Shown one piece after another: positions 8,247 through 15,390 of a DNA stretch of 15,847 nt. The position numbers and the translations under genes are program-made. Position 1 is the stretch's first letter; every line of letters starts with the position of its first letter. This stretch comes from Chlamydiota bacterium (GTDB taxonomy: Bacteria; Chlamydiota; Chlamydiia; Chlamydiales; SLFE01): positions 1 through 15,847 of the forward strand of contig JAAKFL010000022.1 in assembly GCA_011065065.1 (NCBI GenBank), read 5' to 3'. Under the pieces are notes generated by a model. It had not been told where the DNA came from. It saw only the letters and a list, made by a program, of their open reading frames with translations, and made no database searches.

Positions 8247-8618
8247 TCAATCCTCTTCCCAGTAGGTCGCTTTTGAGGTAGGGGTTTCATGAAGTGTGAT
8301 CGAATATAACCCCGAAATAAAGGGTTTTAGGTAGTCATAAATCCATTTTGTTATATATTCGACAGTCGGAGATTCGGTCTCGAGCGTCTCATTTAACCAA
8401 TGATGGTCAAAATAGTCCATGAGCATCGGTTTGACCACTTCCGAGATATCTTTAAAGTCTACCACCATATTGGAAGAAGATCCCTCGGTTTTGAGCGTTG
8501 AGGACCGAACTGTCACAGTGAGGGTATAGGTATGTCCGTGAGGGCGCTTGCAAAGACCGTTATGATTGGTCAAGACATGCCCTGCATCAAACAGGAATGA
8601 TTTTGAAACTTCGTACAT
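8247..8618 (-). CDS. 6-pyruvoyltetrahydropterin synthase / QueD family protein
   Basis: This family converts dihydroneopterin triphosphate to 6-pyruvoyl- or 6-carboxy-tetrahydropterin. The QueD branch feeds queuosine/7-deazaguanine synthesis. The 123 aa fit the small family size. Zinc ligands are visible as His14 (AGH) and His27/His29 (PHGH), with the catalytic Cys23 in LCKRPHGH. MVVDFKDI (51-58), the Asp71-His72 pair and the terminal HETPTSKATY with Glu111 complete the pattern. The retained Cys argues for QueD/PTPS rather than the Cys-less folate-pathway variants. No other pterin or queuosine genes are nearby, so the exact substrate is uncertain and I give no symbol. The ATG lacks a clear ribosome binding site. 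The stop codon overlaps a sequence shared with another repeat region. Confidence 0.85.
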   Translation of the reverse strand: MYEVSKSFLFDAGHVLTNHNGLCKRPHGHTYTLTVTVRSSTLKTEGSSSNMVVDFKDISEVVKPMLMDYFDHHWLNETLETESPTVEYITKWIYDYLKPFISGLYSITLHETPTSKATYWEED

Positions 8619-8628
8619 GAAAAGAAAA

Positions 8629-8658
8629 TTGGTGAAAAGTTTTGTTTTTTATTCTAAT
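8629..8658 (+). promoter_or_regulatory. Possible promoter of the aspartokinase-like gene
   Basis: TTGGTG (8629-8634) and TCTAAT (8653-8658) are separated by 18 nt. The -10 is one base off consensus and the -35 matches only three of six. Its -10 abuts the -10 of the divergent QueD-like promoter, so the two may compete for polymerase. Confidence 0.3.
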
Positions 8659-8687
8659 GTTATATCAAGAATAGTGATTTATGTGAA
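8659..8687 (-). promoter_or_regulatory. Promoter of the QueD-like gene
   Basis: On the minus strand TTCACA (8682-8687) and TATAAC (8659-8664) are separated by exactly 17 nt, each one base off the sigma70 consensus. The -10 box ends about 40 nt upstream of the QueD-like ATG. It lies within the 72-nt divergent region shared with the aspartokinase gene. Confidence 0.55.
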
Positions 8688-8690
8688 GAT

Positions 8691-9479
8691 ATGACGACTA
8701 TAGTAATGAAATTTGGTGGGGCCTCAGTGGCCACACCTGAAGATTTTAAAAAAATTGCTACCATTACCCTCCAACGAAAATTGGTTTATCAGAGATTGGT
8801 TGTGGTTGTGAGCGCGATGGCCAATACGACCTCTCAATTGGTCGATTTAGCTAAAAAGGTGAATCCAGATCCTCCGTCAAGAGAGTATGACATGCTTGTG
8901 AGTGTTGGGGAGAGAATCAGCATTTCCCTTTTAGCTATGGCTTTGGCGGATCAGGGTGAAAGCGCAGTGAGTTTTACCGGGAGCCAATCTGGGATCATGA
9001 CCTCGGACGAGCATTCGAATGCTCGTATTGTCGAAGTGAGACCTCATCGTTTGCTCCCCATTTTAGAAGAGGGAAGGATTGCGATTGTTGCTGGTTTTCA
9101 GGGATGTAGCTTGAAGGGAGAAATCACGACCTTGGGAAAAAATGGTTCCGATATTTCCGCAGTTGCGATTGCTGTTGCGTTGGGTGCTGAATGTGTGGAG
9201 TTTTATAAAAATGTCCGCGGAGTTTTTGAGAAAGATCCCAAGAATTATGAAAATCCAAAATTTTATCCAGAGCTCAATTACGACCAAGCGTTAGAAATTG
9301 TTGAAGGGGGAGGACGTATTCTCCATCCCCGGTGTATCGAGCTGGCAAGAAGGAATGGGCTCCCACTTCATATCCATTCTTTTGAAGACCCCAAAGTTGT
9401 GGGAACCAGAATATTTGATGATCGGGAGATCCGAGGAGATCTTCCAAGGTATGAAGACGAACTTGTCTTATTGCAATAA
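8691..9479 (+). CDS. Aspartokinase-family protein, catalytic domain only
   Basis: Aspartokinase phosphorylates aspartate at the entry to lysine/diaminopimelate, threonine and methionine synthesis. The amino-acid-kinase fold is evident: KFGGAS (7-12), VVVVSAM (37-43), SVGERIS (71-77), VAGFQG (133-138), TTLGKNGSD (146-154) and LHPRC (211-215). The protein stops at 262 aa, where normal aspartokinases (about 400-460 aa) continue into two ACT domains. It therefore lacks the usual allosteric part. Motifs deviate: GRGGSD is GKNGSD, and the TDVDGVY region reads KNVRGVF (173-179). It may be a feedback-insensitive enzyme, a paralogue with another substrate or a decaying copy. No other diaminopimelate genes are adjacent. 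The Shine-Dalgarno is weak. Confidence 0.8.
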   Translation: MTTIVMKFGGASVATPEDFKKIATITLQRKLVYQRLVVVVSAMANTTSQLVDLAKKVNPDPPSREYDMLVSVGERISISLLAMALADQGESAVSFTGSQSGIMTSDEHSNARIVEVRPHRLLPILEEGRIAIVAGFQGCSLKGEITTLGKNGSDISAVAIAVALGAECVEFYKNVRGVFEKDPKNYENPKFYPELNYDQALEIVEGGGRILHPRCIELARRNGLPLHIHSFEDPKVVGTRIFDDREIRGDLPRYEDELVLLQ

Positions 9480-9494
9480 TTTTCACTGTGATGT

Positions 9495-9655
9495 ATACCC
9501 AAACAAGTTCAAGAATCGGTTTTCGGCAACGCGAAAGCTCCCGCGATCGAAGGATCGTAAGTGGGTTAATATTATTAATATTAACCCACTTACGATCCTT
9601 CGATCCCGGGGCTTTGGCGCAGTCGAAATTCCAATTCTTGAACTTGTTTGGGTAT
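9495..9655. repeat. 161-nt palindrome with 61-nt perfect core
   Basis: The segment is palindromic around position 9575. The core 9545-9605 (61 nt) is a perfect palindrome with a one-base centre. The outer arms 9495-9516 and 9634-9655 match perfectly over 22 nt, in the same register as the core. The stretches between are imperfect. It starts 15 nt after the aspartokinase-like stop codon and ends 26 nt before the next start codon. Its outer arms resemble the terminal inverted repeats of a miniature transposable element, but I see no target-site duplication and no transposase. Confidence 0.9.
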
Positions 9656-9681
9656 TCCCATCAACCTAGAGCGTACTATTT

Positions 9682-11670
9682 ATGATTGACGAAGATGACT
9701 GTCCAAAAATTATTACGGATTTTGATCTGATGAAAGAGGGATCGATTAATACTTTCTATCATCAGGCCACTAAGCGCTCTTTGAAAAAACTTCTCGTTCG
9801 ACATTTTCCCGATACAATTTCAGATAATAAAATTGATTATCAACTATTACGCTCCCGTATTTACCCCGTTTTACCCTTTTTTTCTTATTCTGAATTTAAT
9901 GGGGCTCCCTCGTCCCTTTCATTTTTTCTGCTGACGAAGTACAGGGCGAATGCGTTTAAGTTCTTTTTTGATATGGTAAGCAATTGGCTCGTTCCTGGTC
10001 ATAGGTTGGATGTGAACTTATTTTATGCGGTGGATTTTCGAATCCCGGAACTCGATGAAGAGAAGTACACTTTTGTCGAAGTGATGCTGAATGTTCATAG
10101 TGATTATGAGTATGAAGAGATCATGCGAAATCTCCCTACAATGGAAACAGAGCTCCGTTTGGGAGTTGGGTCTTCTTACTATGCCCGAAGAATCTTAGAA
10201 ACTAAAGGACTTGTTGCGGACCAAAAGACGGCGTTGATTCAAGAGCATATTGCCAACCTGGTCAAGCGGCTCCCTGAACATTTCGATCACGATGTTTTTA
10301 CAGAAATGCAGCATGTTTTGGTTTTGTGTCGGGAATCATTTAAAAGTGAACGAGACAGTCGTCATTTGAGTCGGATCATCAGTTTGAATTATCTTTTCCG
10401 GAAATCTCTTCTGGAAGCCATTAAGGTTGCTCCGGAAAAACGCCACCTTAATCTCAAGCTCTTTCAAACACGTCTGCGCTTACGAAATACCAAGAGAAGG
10501 GTTTTAGGACTCCTTGTGGGTGTGAATTTCATGAGTGATAAGGAGATATTTGAAGAGCGTCATTTGATGAAAGCCGTTCACAATTATTTGCCTCATGTGC
10601 AAATGGTGGAGGGATCTTTTTTCTCGAGTCGCAGAGCTATGGATCATATCGGGATCCTTTATCTTGAAGTGGAGAAAGCAGATGGGTCTTCTTTTTCTTT
10701 AGATGAGGTTGCAAGATTGCGTGAAGATTTACCGGATGACTTAAAAGACCGCATCGAACATATGATGCATCCTGTTTTTATGCCTCGGAATGAAGAAGAG
10801 ATCATGCGAAATATTTTGAGCTTGAGCCATCAAATCAAATACATTCGCGATATGCCGCAAGTTTTCATCAGTTTCGACGAGCAAACGTTCACTCACCTTT
10901 ACTTCACCATCATTCATGTTCGGGTTGTTGGTAAGAATGACAAGAAAATTGATGTACTTTTCAAACAAGCCGATACATTTCTCGAGTATATTCATGACTT
11001 TTCTAAAACTGTTGGGTATATCAGAAAACGCTATCCCAAAGAGGCCACCGTTTTTCGGGTAAAACTGCCTAAAGATATGTTCTTGAGGGATGATCATTCC
11101 ATTGATTTGTATAAAGCGCGCCAGGTTGTGGTGGCGGAGCTTGAGAGAGTTCTCGATAAGATTCGGGATTATAATGGAGGCATGATCACCAAACAGAATG
11201 AGCTTCTTGGCAAAGTACGTCATCTTCTTGCAGAAGAGGGGGTTTATAATGACCTTCTTCTGGAGAACTTTTTTTATTCGTTAGCTCCCGCGTCTATGCG
11301 CAGTGTTTTTGAGGCGAGTTGTTTGAAGACACTCTTCCTGCTCATGCTTGATACTTTGGAACACGGCGTTTATCCAGATGAAAATTATGCCATTACTGTG
11401 AACCGAGAACTTGAATCTGTTTATGTCATTATCATTGCGGATGCGCCCGGAGCCAAAGACGAAATGAACAAGGCTCTTTCAACATTAAATATTCCTCCGA
11501 CCGAATTGGGTACGGTTTATGTGAATGCGTCTGGGACGCCCTGCTTGGGATATATTTATTGTTGTGATGATCCGTATAAGCAGGAGCATTTTTGTGGAAC
11601 GATTCATCATGTATTAGAGACCTGGTCACAGAGTCAAGTGGTGAATGCGAACAAGGCTGACTTTAATTAA
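9682..11670 (+). CDS. Hypothetical 662-aa protein, unrecognised family
   Basis: I do not recognise this protein. It is 662 aa and apparently soluble, with no signal peptide or clear membrane segment, and has mixed helix/strand character. Codon use looks like that of its neighbours, suggesting a resident gene. The motif EEIMRN occurs twice (145-150 and 372-377), encoded by an identical 18-nt stretch (10114-10131, 10795-10812), which hints at an old internal duplication. A helical, charged region spans about 470-515. The C-terminal block (about 568-630) alternates short strands and helices (AITVNRELESVYVIIIADAP, then GTVYVNASGTP) in a way that could be a small alpha/beta regulatory domain. That is a guess. 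ATG lacks a strong Shine-Dalgarno, and the palindrome separates it from the aspartokinase gene. Confidence 0.85.
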   Translation: MIDEDDCPKIITDFDLMKEGSINTFYHQATKRSLKKLLVRHFPDTISDNKIDYQLLRSRIYPVLPFFSYSEFNGAPSSLSFFLLTKYRANAFKFFFDMVSNWLVPGHRLDVNLFYAVDFRIPELDEEKYTFVEVMLNVHSDYEYEEIMRNLPTMETELRLGVGSSYYARRILETKGLVADQKTALIQEHIANLVKRLPEHFDHDVFTEMQHVLVLCRESFKSERDSRHLSRIISLNYLFRKSLLEAIKVAPEKRHLNLKLFQTRLRLRNTKRRVLGLLVGVNFMSDKEIFEERHLMKAVHNYLPHVQMVEGSFFSSRRAMDHIGILYLEVEKADGSSFSLDEVARLREDLPDDLKDRIEHMMHPVFMPRNEEEIMRNILSLSHQIKYIRDMPQVFISFDEQTFTHLYFTIIHVRVVGKNDKKIDVLFKQADTFLEYIHDFSKTVGYIRKRYPKEATVFRVKLPKDMFLRDDHSIDLYKARQVVVAELERVLDKIRDYNGGMITKQNELLGKVRHLLAEEGVYNDLLLENFFYSLAPASMRSVFEASCLKTLFLLMLDTLEHGVYPDENYAITVNRELESVYVIIIADAPGAKDEMNKALSTLNIPPTELGTVYVNASGTPCLGYIYCCDDPYKQEHFCGTIHHVLETWSQSQVVNANKADFN

Positions 11671-11690
11671 ATGCAGTTTATTTTTTTAAC

Positions 11691-11726
11691 CGCGAAGATC
11701 GCGAAGATCGCGAAGATGCGCGAAGG
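11691..11726. repeat. Tandem 9-nt repeat CGCGAAGAT
   Basis: Three exact copies of CGCGAAGAT start at 11691, 11700 and 11709, followed by a degenerate fourth unit (GCGCGAAGG). The sequence TTTTTTTAAC precedes them, directly downstream of the 662-aa gene. Inverted fragments of the same array occur at 15553-15576 and about 15726-15737. Confidence 0.9.
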
Positions 11727-11795
11727 CGTTAATTTAACTTCCATAAAATAATAAAAACCAACCAGTTATAACGTAATTTTATTCAATAATTATTT

Positions 11796-11905
11796 TTTTT
11801 TCACAGAGAAACACAGAGAATAGCACAGAGGGTCACAGAGTTTTTGGATTAAAACACAATCTCTGTGATCCTCTGTGCTATTCTCTGTGTTTCTCTGTGA
11901 AAAAA
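11796..11905. repeat. 45-bp inverted repeat built of CACAGAG units
   Basis: Arms 11796-11840 and 11861-11905 pair over 45 nt with a single G-U type difference (position 11832) around a 20-nt loop. CACAGAG units start at 11802, 11812, 11824 and 11834. The arms end in a T6/A6 pair, so neither strand has a U tract beyond the stem, but the position between convergent genes would suit a bidirectional transcription barrier. With the tandem repeat to its left it accounts for the 310-nt gap 11671-11980. The rest (11728-11795, 11906-11955) is AT-rich with nothing recognisable. Confidence 0.9.
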
Positions 11906-11980
11906 TATCTGGTTTAATTCTAGAAAACCGAAGATGGAATATTCCCTTCGCGATCATCTGTGGCTCAATCTTTTAATAGC

Positions 11981-13912
11981 CTAAATTTGATATTTGAGAA
12001 GGAGATTTTCCGAACCACAAACCCGTCGTTTAGACTTAATGATTTTGAGTACCCATTCTGATTGCAATTCCTTTGACAATTTTGATAAAACAATCTTTAT
12101 GATTTCTAATTCATTTGAATAAATCGTGTCATCTTCAAGCATACTTTTAAGAATTGATGAATAAATTTCATTACGAGCAGACTCACTTTTAATATGACCG
12201 TCATAATGTTCAATGAGCTTGCTATCAAAACTTCTCCGAAGGAAAATGTCTATAAAGAATTGACTATATATCTTTTGTTTTTTCATATATTTTTCTGCCA
12301 CGAAATCAATGATTTTTTTCTGAAAATCCTCAGAAAACGAACAGTATCGTATCATGAATTTGATTGGATTCCGTTTTGATTTCATCTTTTCAAAAGTTTG
12401 AGAGACGATTTCAAGACGTTTTTCCTCGTCTAAACTGGAAAATAGATAATCAAGCACCTGAAGGGTGATTTTACTCGCATCGTTAGGAACAATGAATAAA
12501 AAATGTGGTAGGACATTAACTTGTCCTGAATTTTTAATGACTTGGGCAATTGCATGCCAAAGTGATCGTTTCTTGCTAGCCATTTTTTTGAGTTTTGTCC
12601 ACCCTTCGTCTGAACGGCTTCCTAAATTATAAACTACAGAGTACATAAGTATTCTTGCTTCATCAAAACGAGCTTCACAGAGTGCATCAAAGCTACTAGA
12701 AGAGGACTGAGATATTGCACACTGAAGAAGTTCATCAAAATCAGAAGTGTTAAGCTTTTTTATAAACAACCTGAGACTAGGAAGAACTGCCATAAGCGTA
12801 TCTAATGTTTGAAAATCTGTATTGATAAAAAAATCTTTAATAAGTCTAGCGAATTCATTACTAAGTTGTTGATACGCACATCGTTTTTCATGCGAACTTT
12901 GAATCTGATAACAATCGTGTAATAATCTCATATAACTTTTGATATCTATTTGAATAGAAGGTTTATGTGTGATAGTAAAGGACTTATTAAGTACATACTG
13001 AAGAGTTATTAAAAAAATAAAAACATCCTTTGAATGAGAATTTAAATGAGAGTTCCATAACATTTTATCAAATGAGGAAATTTTATCAAATGAGATAAAG
13101 CTCCTCATTTTAAAGGAAAAAACTGCCAACAGATCACTTGTATAAACATCAATATTTTCAAGAATAAATGGCTGAAAAATCGCATTGAAAACAAATTTGA
13201 GGCGGTCAAATTGACCCTTGGCCTCGATTTCCTTTAAAAGAGATGGGAGCTCTTCTTCGATTGCTGAAATCCATAATTTTCTTTTAAAATCAGTATCACA
13301 ATTATTAAGTTGTTCAAGATATTTTTCAAAGTTAGAAAAATAATCGTCAGTACGCATCATTTTTTGAATTGTGTAGACTGCCGTTTGATGCAAGCGACTA
13401 ATTTTATTACTAATTGGTTTCTGCAAAATGGCATCCAAAACTTGATTGAAACAGTCTAAGTCGCCCGTTTCACCGATCTTTCCAAAAATATTGGGAAGCT
13501 TTTGCACTAAAAAATCAATTAATAAAGCTTTTTTATCGTTATCTTCAGTTGTATGAATCAACTCAAAATAATTTTCGAGGTATATAAAAGACCCGTCCCC
13601 TTCACAAAAAAGTTTTAAAAAATAGGTGGGATATCCATTCTTCGCAATGGCAAGTTTAGTCAATTTTCCAATTTCATTATGTTTATGACCGATAAATTCA
13701 GAAAAACGTCTAGAGACTAGAGACGCTCGTGAAAATTCATAAGGTGTCAAGTAGCTTAAAATTTCTAAACAGCATCCGTCATCTCCAAATACACGGTTGG
13801 CCATTTCTTGAACTCTCTCTTCTTCAGGATTAGGCCGCTGCCTCTTATTCGTTTCTGATGATTGCTCAAGTTCACGTTTGTTATTATTAGGTCCTATCAT
13901 TGGTTCTATCAT
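11981..13912 (-). CDS. F-box domain protein, probable host-directed effector
   Basis: F-box domains dock onto Skp1 in eukaryotic SCF ubiquitin ligases. Bacteria have no such system, so F-box proteins of intracellular bacteria are generally read as secreted effectors. Numbering from the chosen start (643 aa), the F-box spans about 43-75, with LEILSYLTPYEFSRASLVSR and then RFSEFI. The Asn/Glu-rich N-terminus contains a basic NKRQRP stretch. The remaining 550 residues look largely helical and match no family I can name; they may be the substrate-binding part. I chose the ATG at 13912 because AAGGA lies 6 nt upstream, and the longer TTG start at 13942 falls inside the promoter -10 box. The gene is visibly more AT-rich than the operon to the left, suggesting acquisition. 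No signal peptide is seen; type III secretion is inferred only from the organism type. Confidence 0.8.
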   Translation of the reverse strand: MIEPMIGPNNNKRELEQSSETNKRQRPNPEEERVQEMANRVFGDDGCCLEILSYLTPYEFSRASLVSRRFSEFIGHKHNEIGKLTKLAIAKNGYPTYFLKLFCEGDGSFIYLENYFELIHTTEDNDKKALLIDFLVQKLPNIFGKIGETGDLDCFNQVLDAILQKPISNKISRLHQTAVYTIQKMMRTDDYFSNFEKYLEQLNNCDTDFKRKLWISAIEEELPSLLKEIEAKGQFDRLKFVFNAIFQPFILENIDVYTSDLLAVFSFKMRSFISFDKISSFDKMLWNSHLNSHSKDVFIFLITLQYVLNKSFTITHKPSIQIDIKSYMRLLHDCYQIQSSHEKRCAYQQLSNEFARLIKDFFINTDFQTLDTLMAVLPSLRLFIKKLNTSDFDELLQCAISQSSSSSFDALCEARFDEARILMYSVVYNLGSRSDEGWTKLKKMASKKRSLWHAIAQVIKNSGQVNVLPHFLFIVPNDASKITLQVLDYLFSSLDEEKRLEIVSQTFEKMKSKRNPIKFMIRYCSFSEDFQKKIIDFVAEKYMKKQKIYSQFFIDIFLRRSFDSKLIEHYDGHIKSESARNEIYSSILKSMLEDDTIYSNELEIIKIVLSKLSKELQSEWVLKIIKSKRRVCGSENLLLKYQI

Positions 13913-13941
13913 TTTATTTCCTTGGCTTTGTATAAAAAACA

Positions 13942-13970
13942 AATATAATGATAATAAATTAAAAAGTCAA
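13942..13970 (-). promoter_or_regulatory. Promoter of the F-box gene
   Basis: On the minus strand TTGACT (13965-13970) and TATATT (13942-13947) are separated by 17 nt, each one base off the sigma70 consensus. The predicted start near 13935 gives a leader of about 22 nt with AAGGAAA before the ATG at 13912. The gene therefore has its own promoter and need not depend on brnQ read-through. Confidence 0.65.
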
Positions 13971-14017
13971 TTAAAATGTTTATTTTAACAAAAAGTAATA
14001 TTTTTATTAAATTGTAT

Positions 14018-14053
14018 AAAAAAGACACAATGATTTTTAATTATTACGTCTTT
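14018..14053 (-). terminator. Probable terminator of brnQ
   Basis: Read on the minus strand, AAAGAC (14048-14053) pairs with GTCTTT (14021-14026). The stem continues through two G-U pairs and AAT/ATT to an 11-nt loop. The 3' side runs into six U residues (14018-14023), three of them in the stem. The stem starts about 10 nt after the brnQ stop codon. The G-U pairs exist only in the minus-strand transcript, supporting the orientation. It is AT-rich and only moderately stable. Confidence 0.5.
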
Positions 14054-14063
14054 ACGTTAAAAT

Positions 14064-15239
14064 TTACCCGTAAATCTGGTAGAGGTAAGATCCAAGCGAG
14101 GCAAGAGTCGCCAATGCAAAGGGAGTCTTCACCATCTTGACGTGAGTCAACTTGTGACCAATATTAAAGATCGCAAGCACAATCAATGCGGGATAGCAGA
14201 CAACCAATATTGGTTCTAAGAAATGGGCAATGCCTTTAAATCCAAGTGTTGACACAAAGTAACAAGCTACTAATGTGATGATCAAACTTGGGATGTAGGG
14301 CAACTTTCCTTGCGTGATGTCATTGTGCAGAAATTCTGCAAAAACCGCCGCAAGAGCAATCGCCGTAGTCAAACAAGCTAATGATACTGCCACGATGGCC
14401 ACAACACCAGCAGAAGGGCCCAAAATTTGAAGCGCAATGGCTCCTAAAAGTTGCTCGCGACCAAGACCCACTAAAAGCTCACTGTTATAAGCCGCCACGT
14501 AACTAAACCCAACGTAGACAAGCGCCAACAAACCGACTCCAATGACACTAGCTTTCAATGTTAAAAAGATGACATTGCGGAAATTCTTTGTGTGCCCTTC
14601 GGCAATTTCTTCGCTTTCAAAACATTGCAGCACTATGGATGAGAAAAAGAAAGTCGCTAAAAGATCCAATGTCTCATAACCGGTCAAAAAACCGCCCCAA
14701 AAAACTTGGGCGGGAGGTAATGTCGACTCCGGAAGAGCGGAAGCTCCATATAGCCCCTTGACAATGATGGTCAAGAGAGCAATCAATAAAAGGGGTGTTA
14801 AGTATAGACCCAATATATCAATGATTCGATTCTTTTTGAAAGTCATTAAGAAGACAATCACACAGGCGATCAGGCTAAACATGAAAAATGAGATATCAGG
14901 CCAATACATGGAAAAGGTCGAGTGCGAGACGGTAATCAATCGCGGCATCGCTCCAAAGGGACCAATAAGACCCATAATGAAGAGAGCCAGAAGAAATCCA
15001 GGGATCTTTCCGATTCTTTCAAAATAATGTTTATAGTTTCCGTTAAAAAGGGTCATGGAAATCAAGCCAAGCAAGGGAATCCCAACTGCTGTGATCAATA
15101 AACCAGATATCGCATAAAAATTTAAGCTCTGAGCGTCCCGCCCAACAGCCAAGGGGAAAATCACGTTACCAGCTCCAAAAAACATGGAGAACATGGCAAG
15201 TCCCGCTGCGATTACTGCTGATTTTTGTTTTACTTTCAT
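14064..15239 (-). CDS. brnQ: Branched-chain amino acid carrier BrnQ
   Basis: BrnQ (LIVCS family) imports leucine, isoleucine and valine with sodium or protons across the inner membrane. The start is diagnostic: after a short basic N-terminus comes AVIAAGLAMFSMFFGAGNVIFPL (8-30), followed by multiple hydrophobic segments, roughly twelve in all, over the whole length. LIGPFGAMPR (91-100) is another family block. At 391 aa it is somewhat shorter than the E. coli protein of about 440 aa, without an obvious break. ATG is preceded by AGAGGA 5 nt upstream and a near-consensus promoter; a hairpin follows the stop. Chlamydiae depend on host amino acids, and chlamydial genomes carry brnQ, so this is expected. 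Confidence 0.93.
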   Translation of the reverse strand: MKVKQKSAVIAAGLAMFSMFFGAGNVIFPLAVGRDAQSLNFYAISGLLITAVGIPLLGLISMTLFNGNYKHYFERIGKIPGFLLALFIMGLIGPFGAMPRLITVSHSTFSMYWPDISFFMFSLIACVIVFLMTFKKNRIIDILGLYLTPLLLIALLTIIVKGLYGASALPESTLPPAQVFWGGFLTGYETLDLLATFFFSSIVLQCFESEEIAEGHTKNFRNVIFLTLKASVIGVGLLALVYVGFSYVAAYNSELLVGLGREQLLGAIALQILGPSAGVVAIVAVSLACLTTAIALAAVFAEFLHNDITQGKLPYIPSLIITLVACYFVSTLGFKGIAHFLEPILVVCYPALIVLAIFNIGHKLTHVKMVKTPFALATLASLGSYLYQIYG

Positions 15240-15269
15240 TTTAATCCTCTTAAAAAATATATTGTTTCA

Positions 15270-15298
15270 ATTTTATAGGTTATGTTTTTTGTTTTCAA
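15270..15298 (-). promoter_or_regulatory. Promoter of brnQ
   Basis: On the minus strand TTGAAA (15293-15298) and TAAAAT (15270-15275) lie 17 nt apart, each one base off consensus. The start near 15263 leaves a leader of about 24 nt that includes AGAGGA (15245-15250) before the ATG at 15239. Confidence 0.65.
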
Positions 15299-15334
15299 GT
15301 TAATTCTTGATAAATAGTTATTAAAAAAAATTAT

Positions 15335-15374
15335 CGCCTAGAAAAGTATTTTTAAAAGAATACCATCCTAGGCG
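15335..15374. promoter_or_regulatory. Palindrome upstream of the RelB-like remnant, possible operator
   Basis: CGCCTAG (15335-15341) pairs with CTAGGCG (15368-15374). A second stem, GTATT (15346-15350) with AATAC (15359-15363), is nested inside. It sits just upstream of AGAGG (15380-15384) and the start codon of the RelB/DinJ-like ORF. Antitoxins of this type repress their own promoters by binding palindromes, so an operator is plausible. A structural RNA hairpin is the alternative. Confidence 0.4.
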
Positions 15375-15390
15375 TTAGCAGAGGATGACT

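Noticed and set aside
9495..9655. Insertion sequence
   Set aside because: There is no transposase and no visible target duplication; at most a non-autonomous element.
9298..9685. Overlapping short reading frames across the palindrome between the kinase and the 662-aa gene
   Set aside because: They are out of frame with both genes and read through palindromic DNA; no protein-like pattern.
11796..11905. Classical rho-independent terminator
   Set aside because: The T and A tracts pair with each other at the stem base, leaving no single-stranded U tract in either transcript; function as a barrier remains possible.
13913..13942. Longer F-box protein starting at TTG 13942
   Set aside because: That codon lies in the -10 box of the promoter and has no ribosome binding site; the ATG at 13912 has AAGGA 6 nt upstream.
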